64,000 nt of DNA from Carnegiea gigantea (lineage: Eukaryota; Streptophyta; Magnoliopsida; Caryophyllales; Cactaceae). The DNA is taken from positions 890,001 through 954,000 of the forward strand of contig JAKOGI010000142.1 in NCBI GenBank assembly GCA_029747015.1. Direction: 5' to 3'. The position numbers and the translations under genes are program-made. The notes beneath the pieces are model-generated. The model searched no databases. It had not been told where the DNA came from and saw only the letters and a program-made list of their open reading frames with translations. Positions 47,518 through 58,918 of this stretch are shown here, piece after piece (within the stretch, counting starts at the first letter, position 1; every line of letters starts with the position of its first letter).

Positions 47518-47577
47518 CATTGTCTTATACAACAACAACAACAACTCCCAGTGTGGGTCCCAAACCATTGTCTTATA
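47518..47577 (-). mobile_element. 36-bp LINE-derived micro-insertion with a 12-bp TSD
   Basis: CATTGTCTTATA at 47518-47529 and 47566-47577 flanks 36 bp. Read on the minus strand the insert is about 20 nt of the RTE 3' end (GACCCACACTGGGAG) plus a (TTG)n tail. Confidence 0.85.
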
Positions 47578-47859
47578 TAACACCATAATTCAAAAGATTG
47601 AGGCCATATTATACTATATACTAAATGATATCTTTTACAATCATTATGTATACACAGTTAGAAACACAAAAAACCTTTCTTAATCTAAATGTTTTTTTTT
47701 ATTTTTTAAAAATAGAAAACTTTATTCACGTACCCAATTTATCAAAATTTAAATTTGTCCTTTCTTGAGAAAATCAGGCTCTTTATGACCAAATCCATTG
47801 CGTTGGAACTCGAAGGGTTTTTGCCACGAGGAAGCCAGCAAGATGATCAGGTGTTGCAT

Positions 47860-47868
47860 TTTCGCGCC
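47860..47868 (+). promoter_or_regulatory. E2F-type site upstream of hAT-derived gene 2
   Basis: TTTCGCGCC, in the same position relative to a CT-rich leader as in genes 1 and 3. Confidence 0.55.
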
Positions 47869-47986
47869 ATTCTTCCCCATCACTTGGCAATGCAATTGCC
47901 CTCCTCTCTCTCTCTCTCTCTCTGAGTGTCTCTTCATCCCCCGTCGAATTTGGATGATCTCGTGATCTCGTCTCTTACTCTAGGTT

Positions 47987-48404
47987 AACGACCCTGTTCG
48001 GTAAAATTAGCTGTTTAGATAGCGGATAGCTGTTTAAATAGCGGATATCGTTTCTAATTTAGCTGTTAGCGGATAGCTATTTAGATTAGCGGTCGAAACT
48101 AATGTGTTCGGTGAATTAAGCTGTTATGCTTGCTGATTAATGTAAATTGACATAAAAGGATATAGATAATTTCCAAAGATAAAATTTTTAAAGGATATTT
48201 TTCGGCTAAAAAATATAAAACGCTACTTTTAAATATCAAACTTTAACACTATTAGCTTTTCAAAAACGCTACTTAAAACTCTAAATGTTACTTGAAATGC
48301 TAGTCAAAACAATAGTTTACCGAACACTAAAAATTAACTAATTAGTGTATTGACCTAGTCAACGCTAAACGCTACCCAAAATGCTGTTGTCGAACTTGGC
48401 CAAC
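47987..48404 (+). mobile_element. MITE copy 3, at the leader-intron donor of gene 2, AAC TSD
   Basis: Body 47990-48401 (412 bp), flanked by AAC. Ends are GACCCTGTTCGG and, inverted, GGCCAAGTTCGA. The uninterrupted paralogous site is GGGTTAACACTCTC in gene 3 (~54512). It sits 6-7 nt inside the presumed leader intron. Confidence 0.85.
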
Positions 48405-51041
48405 GTCTCTCTCTCTCTTCTTGCTTAACTTTTGTTGCTGAACTCTTGTTTGATCTTTATATTGGTTTTGCTGAACGAATTTAGGTAGTGGAAGTGGTTG
48501 GGAATTTTTCCAAACTTTCCTCACAATTTTACGAGGGAAATTTTATTACTTATTTCTATTAGTTTTTTTACCTAATTTTCCTCCATAACTTTTTTCTTTG
48601 TGATTTTCTCCAAATCAAACACAAGAAAAAAAATTACTTTCTCAAATTTTTTTCTTTCCACCAAATTTTTCAAGGTCAAACGGAGCCTAAGTGTTTGAGA
48701 TAGTTATTAATATGGTATTAGAACTTTATTTGACCGAGATTTCTTAATAAGTTCAAATTTCAGGACTCTCGTGTTAATTTGTTATACAAGGTAAGCATAT
48801 GCAACATCCAAGCTTTACAACTGAAGGGCATTCGTGCGAGGGGCCACATTAGAGTATGAAGCATTACCTGAGTCTTGTATTTTGCAAATTAACATTCCAA
48901 AAGCTACATAAGAAAGGAAAACCCAAAATGACACTGAACTGCCCTAAGTGAAGACTTGAAAGAGTACTCACTGAAGCAGAAATTAATTCTTATTGGAGAA
49001 AAGCAGGAGCTTATTAAGGTGTATGAATTTCTCATCGTGTTAATGATTTTTTGTTTCCCTTAAGAAAATTGTTGAGTTCTTAAAATATAATGCCCCTAAT
49101 CTTTTAGTCAAAAGTGTAAAATACCCCTATACACAATAGGTGAAGTAAATACCCTTAAACAATAGAAGATACCCTTAAACTATTGATGATGTGGCATTGC
49201 AAAAAATGACATGGCTTAACATTAGACAAAATTGCTGACATGTTGTAGTAGTAGTAGTAATAATAATAATAGATATTTTAAAATAACTATGGTAAGGGTA
49301 ACTGACTTTTTCTGTAGTGGAGGACAGATGAAACTTGGCGTATATGTTAACGGCTATGAGCATAAGACTAGTGTTAACTTGTACAAACCAAAATGCAACA
49401 CATGTTCTGTTAACTTGTGCAAATAATACAAATTACTTTTTTAACTTGAATTCGCATTGTGCTTACCCAAGTTGAAGTAAATATTTTGAAGGTTATTCAC
49501 CTCATTTTACTAAATTTTGTTGATTACAATATGCATAAAATGAGTTATTGTTGCATTATTGACATTAGGCCATATAATGAAAGGAATTTTTAATATAAGA
49601 TTGACAATATTACTTCTAAAGGTAAGTTGTGTACAAATTTTAAAGGAATAAGTTATACAAGTTAATTTCATGTCAAATTGATTAATGTTATTTTAAATAC
49701 ATCAATATGTTTTGATTGGATCACTTTGACTTTATTTTATAAAATGGAATCGGTTTTATTTGAGTCTACATCAAAAACACTAATATTATTGTAACTGTGA
49801 TTTGGGTGATGGGCATAGGTAATAAAGTGTACATTAATTTTCCTATGTCATTTCCTTAGATAATCAGGTAGGGATGAATTTTTTTTCATTTGTTTGCATA
49901 TAACGTTCATCAATTTATGAATACCATTTTATGCAACATGACAGGTAGTTAAACCACGCCATGTAATTTCTAACCAGATAAACAGGAGAAAAACAACGAT
50001 AGAATCCATGTCATTTTTTTATAAGCCACGTAAGCCAATATTACATCAGAAACAGTAAAGCGTGACATGGTCAAAGGGTATGTTCTTTCATTTTATCGTT
50101 TAGGGGTATTTTCTACCATTAACAAAAAGTTGAGGGGCATTTAATTTGTAGCACTCGAACATTGTTAGTCTAAGAAAACTTAATTTTTTTTTCCCCATGA
50201 GATGACATCTGATATAGAGAGCGGGAAGGATACCTCAAATTATCACAACTGTAAGTTAACAACAGGTGACAACTGTTTTTCTGTGGTTCTTTTGCTGATA
50301 AATGAAGGCTGGGTCCGGCAAGGTACTTTAAATCATTCAGGACTGTGGCTTCTTATCAATGGTTTTTTTCTCTCTTGAAAAAGATATGTTCAAAGTAACA
50401 TATTTACTAGGGGCGATTCAGTGTTTAGATTCGGTAGTGCCAAAATAACCGGGGTGGAGAGATGACTCTGTGTTTGGATGCAATTGTGTACCGACTGTAG
50501 TTGGAGCTATGTACTCTTGCTTATGTCTTAACCTTTTATGACAACTCCATTCTTGCCCCTTGCTTTGACTCCGCCCATGTTTTCATGGGCTTGAGATGCT
50601 ATGGTTGCATGCTCCAGTAGTCCGGTTGATGTTTATAGGACATAAGCCCCAGGCATCAGGGTTCAACGCTGGGTAAATGTGTTTACTTTGCTATATGAGT
50701 ATGTGACCCGGCTAATTTCGAGTACTTGTAGAATCTTTTCTTGGTTTGAAATGTGGATGCTTTAATATTCTTCTGAAACAAATGTATTTTTTTCGGTGCA
50801 ATGAAGAGTTCAAGCAACAGATGCTTTAACAATGGCTGTGATTTATCTGGGATGATTCTATGTCTAGGCTCATAAAACCTTTTTTTTTGGGACAGATTCC
50901 TACCTTCTAGGTCAAACTGGTTTTCAGAAATTGAAGTTTGCTTGTGCTTCTGCTGAGGTTTTCATGCAGGAAATTTGAGTATCACTCTGTTCTATGTCGC
51001 TGTATCCCTTACTAATGTCCAACATGGCTATGGCATTATAG
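48405..51041 (+). other. Enlarged leader intron of hAT-derived pseudogene 2
   Basis: About 2 kb longer than in genes 1 and 3 because of the MITE at 47990 and a TIR element at 49089-50141. The right part (50280-51040) aligns with 55070-55730 of gene 3. The acceptor GCATTATAG precedes GTTGACATG. Confidence 0.6.
49089..50141. mobile_element. 1.05-kb TIR element, AATGCCCCT ends
   Basis: Left AATGCCCCTAATCTTTTAGT ... AAAATACCCCTA. The right end, read inwards, is AAATGCCCCTCAACTTTTTG ... GAAAATACCCCTAAAC, so TIRs are ~45 bp and imperfect. The paralogous introns of genes 1 and 3 lack it. No ORF. Superfamily not determined (no clean TSD). Confidence 0.65.
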
Positions 51042-51047
51042 GTTGAC

Positions 51048-53181
51048 ATGTCTTCTGGAGGTTCGAATGTGGAGCCTACTGCTTCAAATGATGAAATTCA
51101 ACCTTCAAAACCAGTTTCAGTCGAATCTGCTAAAGCATCATCTAAGGGTGATGATGTGTGTTCCATTCAATCTTCTGACATGTTTGATAGACCTTTGAGG
51201 GATCGAGCTAGGAGACTTGCTACCCAATATGACTTCAGATTTGATCCAATGACAATAAGGAGAGAGTTGGCAAAAACTATTATTCTACATGATTATCCCC
51301 TCTGCATCATCAACCACAGGGGATTTAAAGCACTTTTTTTTGGTGTTTATCCCCATGTCTCTCAGAGCACGCTGAACAGTGACATACTAAAAATCTATGA
51401 ATTTGAAAAGTCTCATTCAATGGCATTGTTCAAGGACACTAAGAGAAGAATTGCCATCACAACACACCGGTGGGTTCTTGTGATCAATCTAAGAGATATG
51501 TTGCTGTTACAGGACACATGATTGGTGATGATTGGAAAATTTGGCCTTACATGATGAGGTAATCTGTCATAGCCATCCAACCTTCTTTTCTCAAATTTGA
51601 TATTTCTTCCGTTTCAGTGGCTAATTTCATGTATTAATAATAGTTCCTCTCCCCCCCCCCTCTCTCTAAATGCTAGGTTTGTAAGCATGCCTGTTCTTAT
51701 ACATCTGAGCTGCTTGCTAACATCACAGTAGTGTCTTTTCGATTGGGAGGTGACAGCAAAACTCTCGACTATTGCAATTGAAAACAGCTCCTCTGACCTT
51801 ATCCTTTCTGGCATTTTAATTAATAAGCTCTCCAGTACTTCACTTCTTGAGTGGAAAATTGTTACACACCGAATGTTTTGTCCGTGTTGTGAGCTTGATG
51901 GTATAAGATGGCTTCACTGTGATCAGAAATGTGATTGAGAAACTTCGTGATAGTATCCTATTTTGGGCTGCAACACCTCAAAGAGAAGGAGAATTTAAGG
52001 AAGCATCTCCTGAGCTGGGTGTAAGCATTGGTGATAATAATTTAGCGCTTGATTCTGTCTCTAAGTGGAACACAACATTTTTAATGCTCCGAGCAGCTCT
52101 GGTATACAAGGCTGTCTTTTGTTGCCTACAGAAGTCAGAGTCCCAGTTCTCCTGTATGCCTGCTGAGGAAGAGTGGGAGTTGTTGAAACAAATTTGCCAG
52201 AAGCTGGAGTTGCTTTATTGTCTTATACAGCAAACTTTGCGTTGAGTCTGTTGTGTCAAATTAAGCTTGCTTTATCCAAGTGGGCTCTTCGGGATAATAT
52301 GCAGGTGAGAGAGAGAGCATCTAACAATGATGGAGAGATTTGATAAGTATTCGCTAGTTGTACGTGATACTTTTGCAGTTGCATCAGTCCTTGATCCTAA
52401 ACTTGAGCAGGAGTTTATCAAGTTCTGTTTCCAAACGATCTATGGAGATGGAGCTGAAAGTGAAACTGAGCACATTCGCTAACTTTGCTATGACTTATTT
52501 AATGAGTATCCGGCTAAACAGGATAATGCTGATAGTAATTCATCTTCCAGCTTACAAGACTCAGATAATGATGATTTTAAAAGGTTCCTTCGTGTTAAGA
52601 GGAAAAGAAAGAGGCAAGAACCTAAGGGACATGAGCTTGATGCTTACTTGGAAACCGCCAGGGGGATTGAAGATTGGAATGCTTTATTTTGGTGGATGGG
52701 GGCAAATGAATTACCTACCTTGCAAAACATGGCTAGAGATGTTCTGGCATTTCCGATTTGTTGAGTTCCTCCTGAGAATATATTTGATACCACTGACAGT
52801 GTTTTGAGTCCCCATCGTAGTAGGCTTCATCCAGCAATGGCGGAGGCTTTGATGTGCACTCAGAGATGTTTATGGACAAATAGTAAAGGTACGGTAACTA
52901 TTTCTTTAGAGGATAAATACTGCATCTAGAAACCACATCTAACTAGCTTTCGGTCTAATGTACTTGAAAAATTTCGGAACCTATTCTCTTATGGGATCAC
53001 CAATTCATATTCGTGGGTTACAAATTATGATTATGCTGCAGTTGAAGATCATGCTGCTGAAGGCGTAATTTATGCAATTTCCTGCCGTACTAAGCTCTTT
53101 CCAACTGTGTTCATATAAGCCTCATTTGACTGAATATCCAGTTGACTCAAGCAATGTACCTGTTTAATGCCAGGCGGAGAC
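51048..53181 (+). pseudogene. hAT-derived pseudogene 2
   Basis: Collinear with genes 1 and 3. Exon 1 (51048-51558) is 511 bp instead of 512: one base is lost near 51475, after AITTHRWV, which shifts the frame. Exon 2 (51677-52888) has further small indels, for example near 51690 and 51730, and a nonsense TGA where the others encode serine (~52761, in the CSVPPEN motif). The exon 3 acceptor AG is changed to AT (~52983). The TTH and I-E-N substitutions of the catalytic sites are present here too. It cannot make a full protein. Decay, together with two intron insertions, fits loss of constraint on this copy only. Confidence 0.88.
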
Positions 53182-54383
53182 AGATCAATCATAATGGACC
53201 GATACTTCCGTAAAGTAATCACAAATCTGCCTCTGCTGAAGATCGATGACAGAGTTGAATGCAAGATCGTGTATAAGTCATCTATCTGCTAAATATCATC
53301 TATTGTCGGAAGACAGGGCTTCACGTTGTTATTTTCCTGCTTGTGGTTGGGCTGGTAGTTGTCCACATGGGTACATGCTTGGGTGTCGAGGTCAAGTATG
53401 TTATGGGAACTTCATTTGCCTTTCTTTGATCAAAATGAAGGGCTGAGTTCATGTTCCATTCTTGTGTTGTGCATCTGACAGTCCTCCATCTGATAGAACT
53501 AGTGCAGTGTATGCTGCATGGCTGCCTTACCTTTCAACTGAGATGTAAATGAATTTTCATAGTTGGGAATCCCTATTTTAAGTCTTTTGCATCAAAGATC
53601 TGACCAACTAGGGTATCTAGTAGTCTTAAAGATTTTTTTTTTTTTTTTTTTGGGGGGGGGGGGGGGTTCTTTCCTTTGGGCTGTAAGGATTAGACCACCC
53701 CTTGATCAAATTCGTTAGTGTTTTGACGAGGTTAAAATATATACAATCTTATTCCTAGCCAGCGAAAAAACTTTAGAGTTTGAGTAGTTAAATGTATCAT
53801 GATGTAAGATTGTCTCTTCTTTGAAACATTCTATAGAAATAGCAAAGATTTTAAGAAAACAGAAAAAAAAGTTTGTCACCAATTATGTGCTTTGACGATC
53901 CCCTTTATATTCATCAACAATCACCTAAGGATCTTAAAACTATATATATTAATATCATGAACAATGCGCAAGTAGTTGTAATTTTCTTTTAGTAAATGTA
54001 GGTCACTATATAATGGTTGATCAACCCCTCCCACTCAAAAAAAAAGCAAACTTGAACATATCAGGAGAGTTCTCTTACATTATTGCCTGTTTTATCTAAG
54101 TTTCACATAATAATTGATCAATACTCCAAACCCTGATATAAATCAAACAATCCGTTTGTCAGATCTACTTATATTTAAATCTGTAAATTTTAAACTAAAA
54201 ATTCACAATAATAATTTAGAAAATACCAAGAAATGCAAAATGGACATACAATTACATATATGATACACACAAGCTTGATCAAAATTTCAAAATCACCCCC
54301 CCTCCCAAAAAAAAAAAAGAAAATGTTCACATTGAGAGTTTTGCGGTTATCAAGGGCTTGCCCTGCCTGTACTTGGGTTCTAT
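53182..54383. other. Spacer between hAT-derived genes 2 and 3
   Basis: A T18-G15 tract lies at ~53632-53666. No gene was recognised. Confidence 0.45.
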
Positions 54384-54392
54384 TTTCGCGCC
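54384..54392 (+). promoter_or_regulatory. E2F-type site upstream of hAT-derived gene 3
   Basis: TTTCGCGCC. The following leader is CT-rich and a GGGTTAACAC junction (~54512) resembles the donor region of gene 2. Confidence 0.6.
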
Positions 54393-55734
54393 TTTTTCCC
54401 CTTCACTGTCAGTCCTTCACAAAAACTTTTCCCCTCCCTAATTTTCTCTCTCCTGCATCTCTCCATGGTCGTCATCTCTCATTAGCTTGGAAGCTCTCGC
54501 CTCTTAATCTGGGTTAACACTCTCTCTCTTTCTCTCTCTCTGTCTCTCTCTTCAGTTTTGTTAGTGTATTTCTGTTTGATCTTTGCATTTGGTTAAGAAT
54601 TTGCGATTTGGATTAGTTTATGTTATGTTTTGATTGTTCGGATGCATGTGATCAGTGAATTTCTGTGGTTTTTGTTTGGAGAATTTTCTGTGGAATTTGG
54701 GGATTAGAGCATTTTAGGGTTTAACTTCTGCTTTAGTCTTTGTATGATAAAAAGCTGAAAACTTTGGAAATGGTTTCTGTGGTTTTGATTTTTTAATTGC
54801 AAATTTTCAGAATTATGGGTGAAAACATCCTAAGGACCCTAAACAAAGAGTAGTTCTTAGCAAAATTCTCATCAGAAAAAAGTAAATTTGGCTTGCTAAT
54901 GTGCATGACATGCTCATCCTTTTAATCCATTTGGTTGTGTAGAAAAGCTTTAATATAGGAAAAACTTAATTGACTTAACTGGTTAACACATCTGATTTGA
55001 GAGTAGGAAGGTTTTGTGGCTAGGAGAAATTGACAACTAATTTTGGAAGGTTCTGTCATTGAATGAACCGAAGTTGGCTTCGGCAAGATACTTGAAATCA
55101 TTTGAACCTGTAACATGTATGCTTGAAAGAACATATTTTGTAATGGGAGGTACCTTTTGGGTTCTATCTTATAGTGCTTAAAGTAGTTGAGGTGGGGACA
55201 TGAAGCTATTTGTCCGGATGCAAGTGTGTACTAAATGTTGTTGGAATGATGGATTCTTGCTTATTTCTTAGCCTTTTATGACACCTGAATGCCTATCTTC
55301 TTCTCCCTCCTCATCTGACTCCAACCAGCATTTCATGGCTTGAAGCTGTGTCCTTCTTGCTCCAGTTGATGCTATTTGGATATAAGCACCCGTGTCTGAA
55401 TGCGAGTATTGGTGAATGTGCCAAACATATTGTGGTCTGACTCAGCCAATTTGGTATCTTTAGAATTTTTCTTGGATTTAAGAGTACAAGTGCCATGCCC
55501 ACATGCTGATGTTCTTATTAAACTAATTTATTTTTTGGTGAAATGAAGAGTGAGTGAAAAATGTTTTAATGAGTGTTATATTCCTCATCCTACTGCATAA
55601 CCTTCTTTTCTGTTCCTTTTACCATTTTTTCAATGTCAAATTCTTCCTTTATTTTTGAGTCTTTGACCCTTCCCCTCCCCCTGCCTGTGGTGTAATTGGC
55701 TTGTAGAGTTGGAAGTTTGCTTTTATAGGTTGAC

Positions 55735-58084
55735 ATGTCTTCTGGAGGTCCAAACTTGGAGCGTGGTGCTCGTAGTGATGAAATTCAGTCATCAAAATCA
55801 GTTGCAGTAGAATCATCTGAAGCTTTGTCTAAGGATAACAATGTGTGCTCCATGCAAACCTCTTATATGTTTGATAAACCTCGGTGGGATCAGCCTGCTG
55901 CGCTTGTTACAATCCATAACCTTACCTTTGATCCAGTGAGAATAAGGAGAGAACTTGGGAAATCTATTATTCTACATGACTACCCCTTCTCCATTATCAA
56001 TCATATGGGGTTTAAGGGACTTCTGTTTGATGTTTATCCAGTGGTTTCTCAGAACACATTGAGAAGTGACATACTCAAAATCTATGAATTTGAAAGGAAT
56101 TACTCAAGAGCGTTGCTTTATGAGACTAAGAGCAGAATTGCAGTCACAACCCATACGTGGATTAGTTGCGATCAAACTAAGAAATACGTAGCTATTACAG
56201 GGCACATAATTGATGATCGTTGGGCAGTTCAACGTTGCATGATAAGGTACCTTCTCAAACTCTCTGAGGTATAGAAATGGTTCTCTTTCCTGAAATCAAA
56301 TTTTTATGTGTACTCTGTATCTCTTTGTGTGTTAGTAAACTTCTCTTTGCAAAACTTGATCCTTATGCTGATTGTTTTTATGCTAGGTTTGTAAATGTGC
56401 CCTGTATCTATACATCTGAGTTCCTCACCAAGATCACGTTAGAGTGTCTTTTCGATTTGGAGGTGACTGCAAAACTCTCGACTATTGCAGTTGAAAACGA
56501 CTCCTATGATGTTATACTTGCTGATGCTTTAATCGATAAGCTCTCCAGTAGTTCACTCCTCTTGGGTGGTAAATTATCACGAACAGAATGTTTTGCACAC
56601 ACTGTAAGTTCAATGGTGAAAGTTGCTTTTGCTGTTATCGGTGATGTGATCAAGAAAATTCGTGAGATTATAATATTTTGGACTGCAACACCCCAAAGGG
56701 AAGGGCAATTTAAGCAAGCATCTCACAAGTTGGGTATAAAGTGCAGCAATAATAATCTGGTGCTTGATTCTGTCGCCAAATGGAACACAACCTTTTTGAT
56801 GCTGCAAACAGCTCTGTCATACAAGACTGTCTTTTGTCACCTGAAAGAAGAGTCATCTGAGATCTCTTCTATGCCTTCTGAGGAAGAGTGGAAGCTGGTC
56901 GAAGAAATTTATCAGAAGCTGGAGTTGTTCTACACTAAAATAAAGTCTGTTTCTAATTATCAAACTGCTAACTTAGGTCTGCTGCTGTTATGTGAGACTA
57001 AACTAGCTTTATCCAGGTGGGTTCAGTGTGATAATGTGCTGGTGAGAGAGATGGCATCAAGAATGCTTGAGAAGTTTAATAAATATTGGCACACAGTGCG
57101 TGACACTTTTGCTGTCGCTGCAGTCCTTGATCCTAGGCTTCAGCTAGATTTTGTCTCCTTCTATTTCAAAGAAATCTATGGAGATGGGGCTCAAAGTGAA
57201 GAAGAATGCATCCGTCAGGTTTTTTACGACTTGTTTAATGAGTATAAGAGTAAGCTGGACTCAGAGAAGATCAATGGTGGCGATACTTCACCTCCTAGGC
57301 CAGGAGATTCAGCTGACAGATTTGCGTGGTATAAGTGGCATAATCGCCATAAAAGAAAGAGGAAAGATAAGAAACACGAGTTCGATAAATATTCGGAACG
57401 CGAGAACTTCCAAGTTCCTGGGAGCATTGAAGATTTTGATCTTTTGGGCTGGTGGAAGATGAGGACAGAATACCCGACCTTGAAAAAGATGGCTAGGGAT
57501 ATTCTTGCTATTCCAATTTGTTCAGTTCCTCCAGAGAATATGTTTGACATCGATGTAAGTGTTTTGAGCCCAAATCGTAGTAGACTTGACCTGACAATGG
57601 TGGAAACATTAATGTGCACTCAGAGTTGGTTATGGACAAATATCAAAGGTGAGATTACGCTGTTCTTGTCTCTGAGAGACAGCTTCTATGCTTGTCAGTG
57701 TTATAGCTGCATGATTTAGACTTTCCCTGATCCTGTTTCAACAAGATCCACATTAGGTTGTTATGAGAAAACGCTTTTCTTCAGAAAAGGAAAAATCATA
57801 GGTGCTTTAGTTTTGCTTCTGGTGAAACTTCCAATCTAATGTTGCTTGGGGCAGCCTAGTAGTAGGGTGCTTGCCTTTCGCAAGAGTGACCAATGTTGGT
57901 TTCTCTCTAGGTTGTGTGCATGTATAAGTTTACCCATTTGAAACCCCCCCCCCCAAAAAAAAAAAACCATCAATCTAATGTTCTTAAGAAATTTTTGAAA
58001 CTAGGTTGTTATTCTATCACCAATTCATATTTATGGGGCACAAGTGTTGATCATGCTGCTGAAGAAGATCATGCTGGTGAATAG
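55735..58084 (+). CDS. hAT-transposase-derived protein 3 (RICESLEEPER-like, BED-less), spliced, ~617 aa
   Basis: Exons 55735-56246, 56387-57648 and 58005-58084; total 1854 bp, in frame, ending TAG. Exon 1 is exactly as long as in gene 1 (512 bp). The 5'UTR acceptor TTTATAG precedes GTTGACATG. The protein starts MSSGGPNLERG, has the hAT core (FDPVRIRRELGKSIILHDYP, SKIAVTTHTWISCDQ-type segment, AKWNTTFLMLQTAL, LDPRLQLDFV) and the dimerisation region (EYPTLKKMARDILAIPICSV, PPENMFD). Triad positions read H140/E207/E554. The Gly pair after PPEN-FD that is usual in hAT (GGxVL) is IDVSVL here. Exon 3 encodes CYSITNSYLWGTSVDH and stops before the splice used by gene 1, so this product is ~7 residues shorter at its end. 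Intron 2 carries a SINE absent from the paralogues. Confidence 0.82.
57832..57982 (+). mobile_element. SINE family C in intron 2 of gene 3, 12-bp TSD
   Basis: CAATCTAATGTT at 57832-57843 and 57971-57982 flanks 127 bp. The head GGGGCAGCCTAGTAGTAGGG looks like a tRNA-derived A box and GTTGGTTTCTC a decayed B box. The tail is C12-A12. Genes 1 and 2 carry the empty site (CCAGTCTAATATACTTGAAA; CGGTCTAATGTACTTGAAA). Confidence 0.82.
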
Positions 58085-58918
58085 GTAACTGAGGTTCTAG
58101 CCTATCACACTAAACATTCGCTTTATAAAGCTTAAATACACTGGTTGATTACTCGTTAACTAAGAATTTGATAGTGCGTTGAATTGAATTTCAGGCCAAT
58201 CCAGTCAGCCATGACAAGCAGGTACTCTAGGAAGTTATCACAAATCTGTCTCTGCTGAGGACTGGGGGGACTTCAATGCAGGTATGTATATATGATCCTA
58301 TGTACTTTCTATATTTGACGCACTTATTGGAAGGGCAGTATTCAGTTATGTTTTGGACGCCAGTAGAATTGTCAAACATGGATGTCTAAATGATGGTTTC
58401 AGCCATATTTTGAAAATTTTATGTGCTTTTGCTCCAAATGAGGTTCCTGTGCTTGTACTCATGCCAAATTTTCAATCAGCTTGAGCAAAGAGTCTGAATA
58501 GGAAAATGCTTGCTACCTCTTCATTGGGATGTTAAATTGTTAATGCATATTGTGAACATGGAAATTCTTTTTGCATTGCTAATTTTACTGGTTAGCCATG
58601 TCTGTTAGTCTCAAAGTTTTTGGTTTAGAGCACTGGTTGGGACATAGGAGGATAAAGCTTTCCACACCACCAACCAAAGTAGCTGACAAATACCATAACA
58701 GCGTGTCGAATAAAGTGCGTTCATGTAGTAAGCTAACCCTACTGATCCTGCTTGAATTACATTTCCAATAAAATACATTCCTTAAGGAAACCCTGAATAA
58801 TTAGACAATAAAATATCAATGCATCTAATAAAAACTGACATAATATGTGACATAGTTGTTTGAATACTGAAACACATATTAGCCATTTTGATTAAGCATC
58901 AACTTCAAAAAATTAGCA
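58085..58918. other. Convergent spacer: 3' ends of hAT gene 3 and the transporter
   Basis: No gene. Two 3'UTRs presumably meet here. Confidence 0.5.

Noticed and set aside
43327..57719. Three active autonomous hAT transposons
   Set aside because: Two of three catalytic acids are substituted in every copy, no TIR or 8-bp TSD was seen around any copy, and promoter, introns and 3' exon are shared, which indicates gene duplication rather than transposition.
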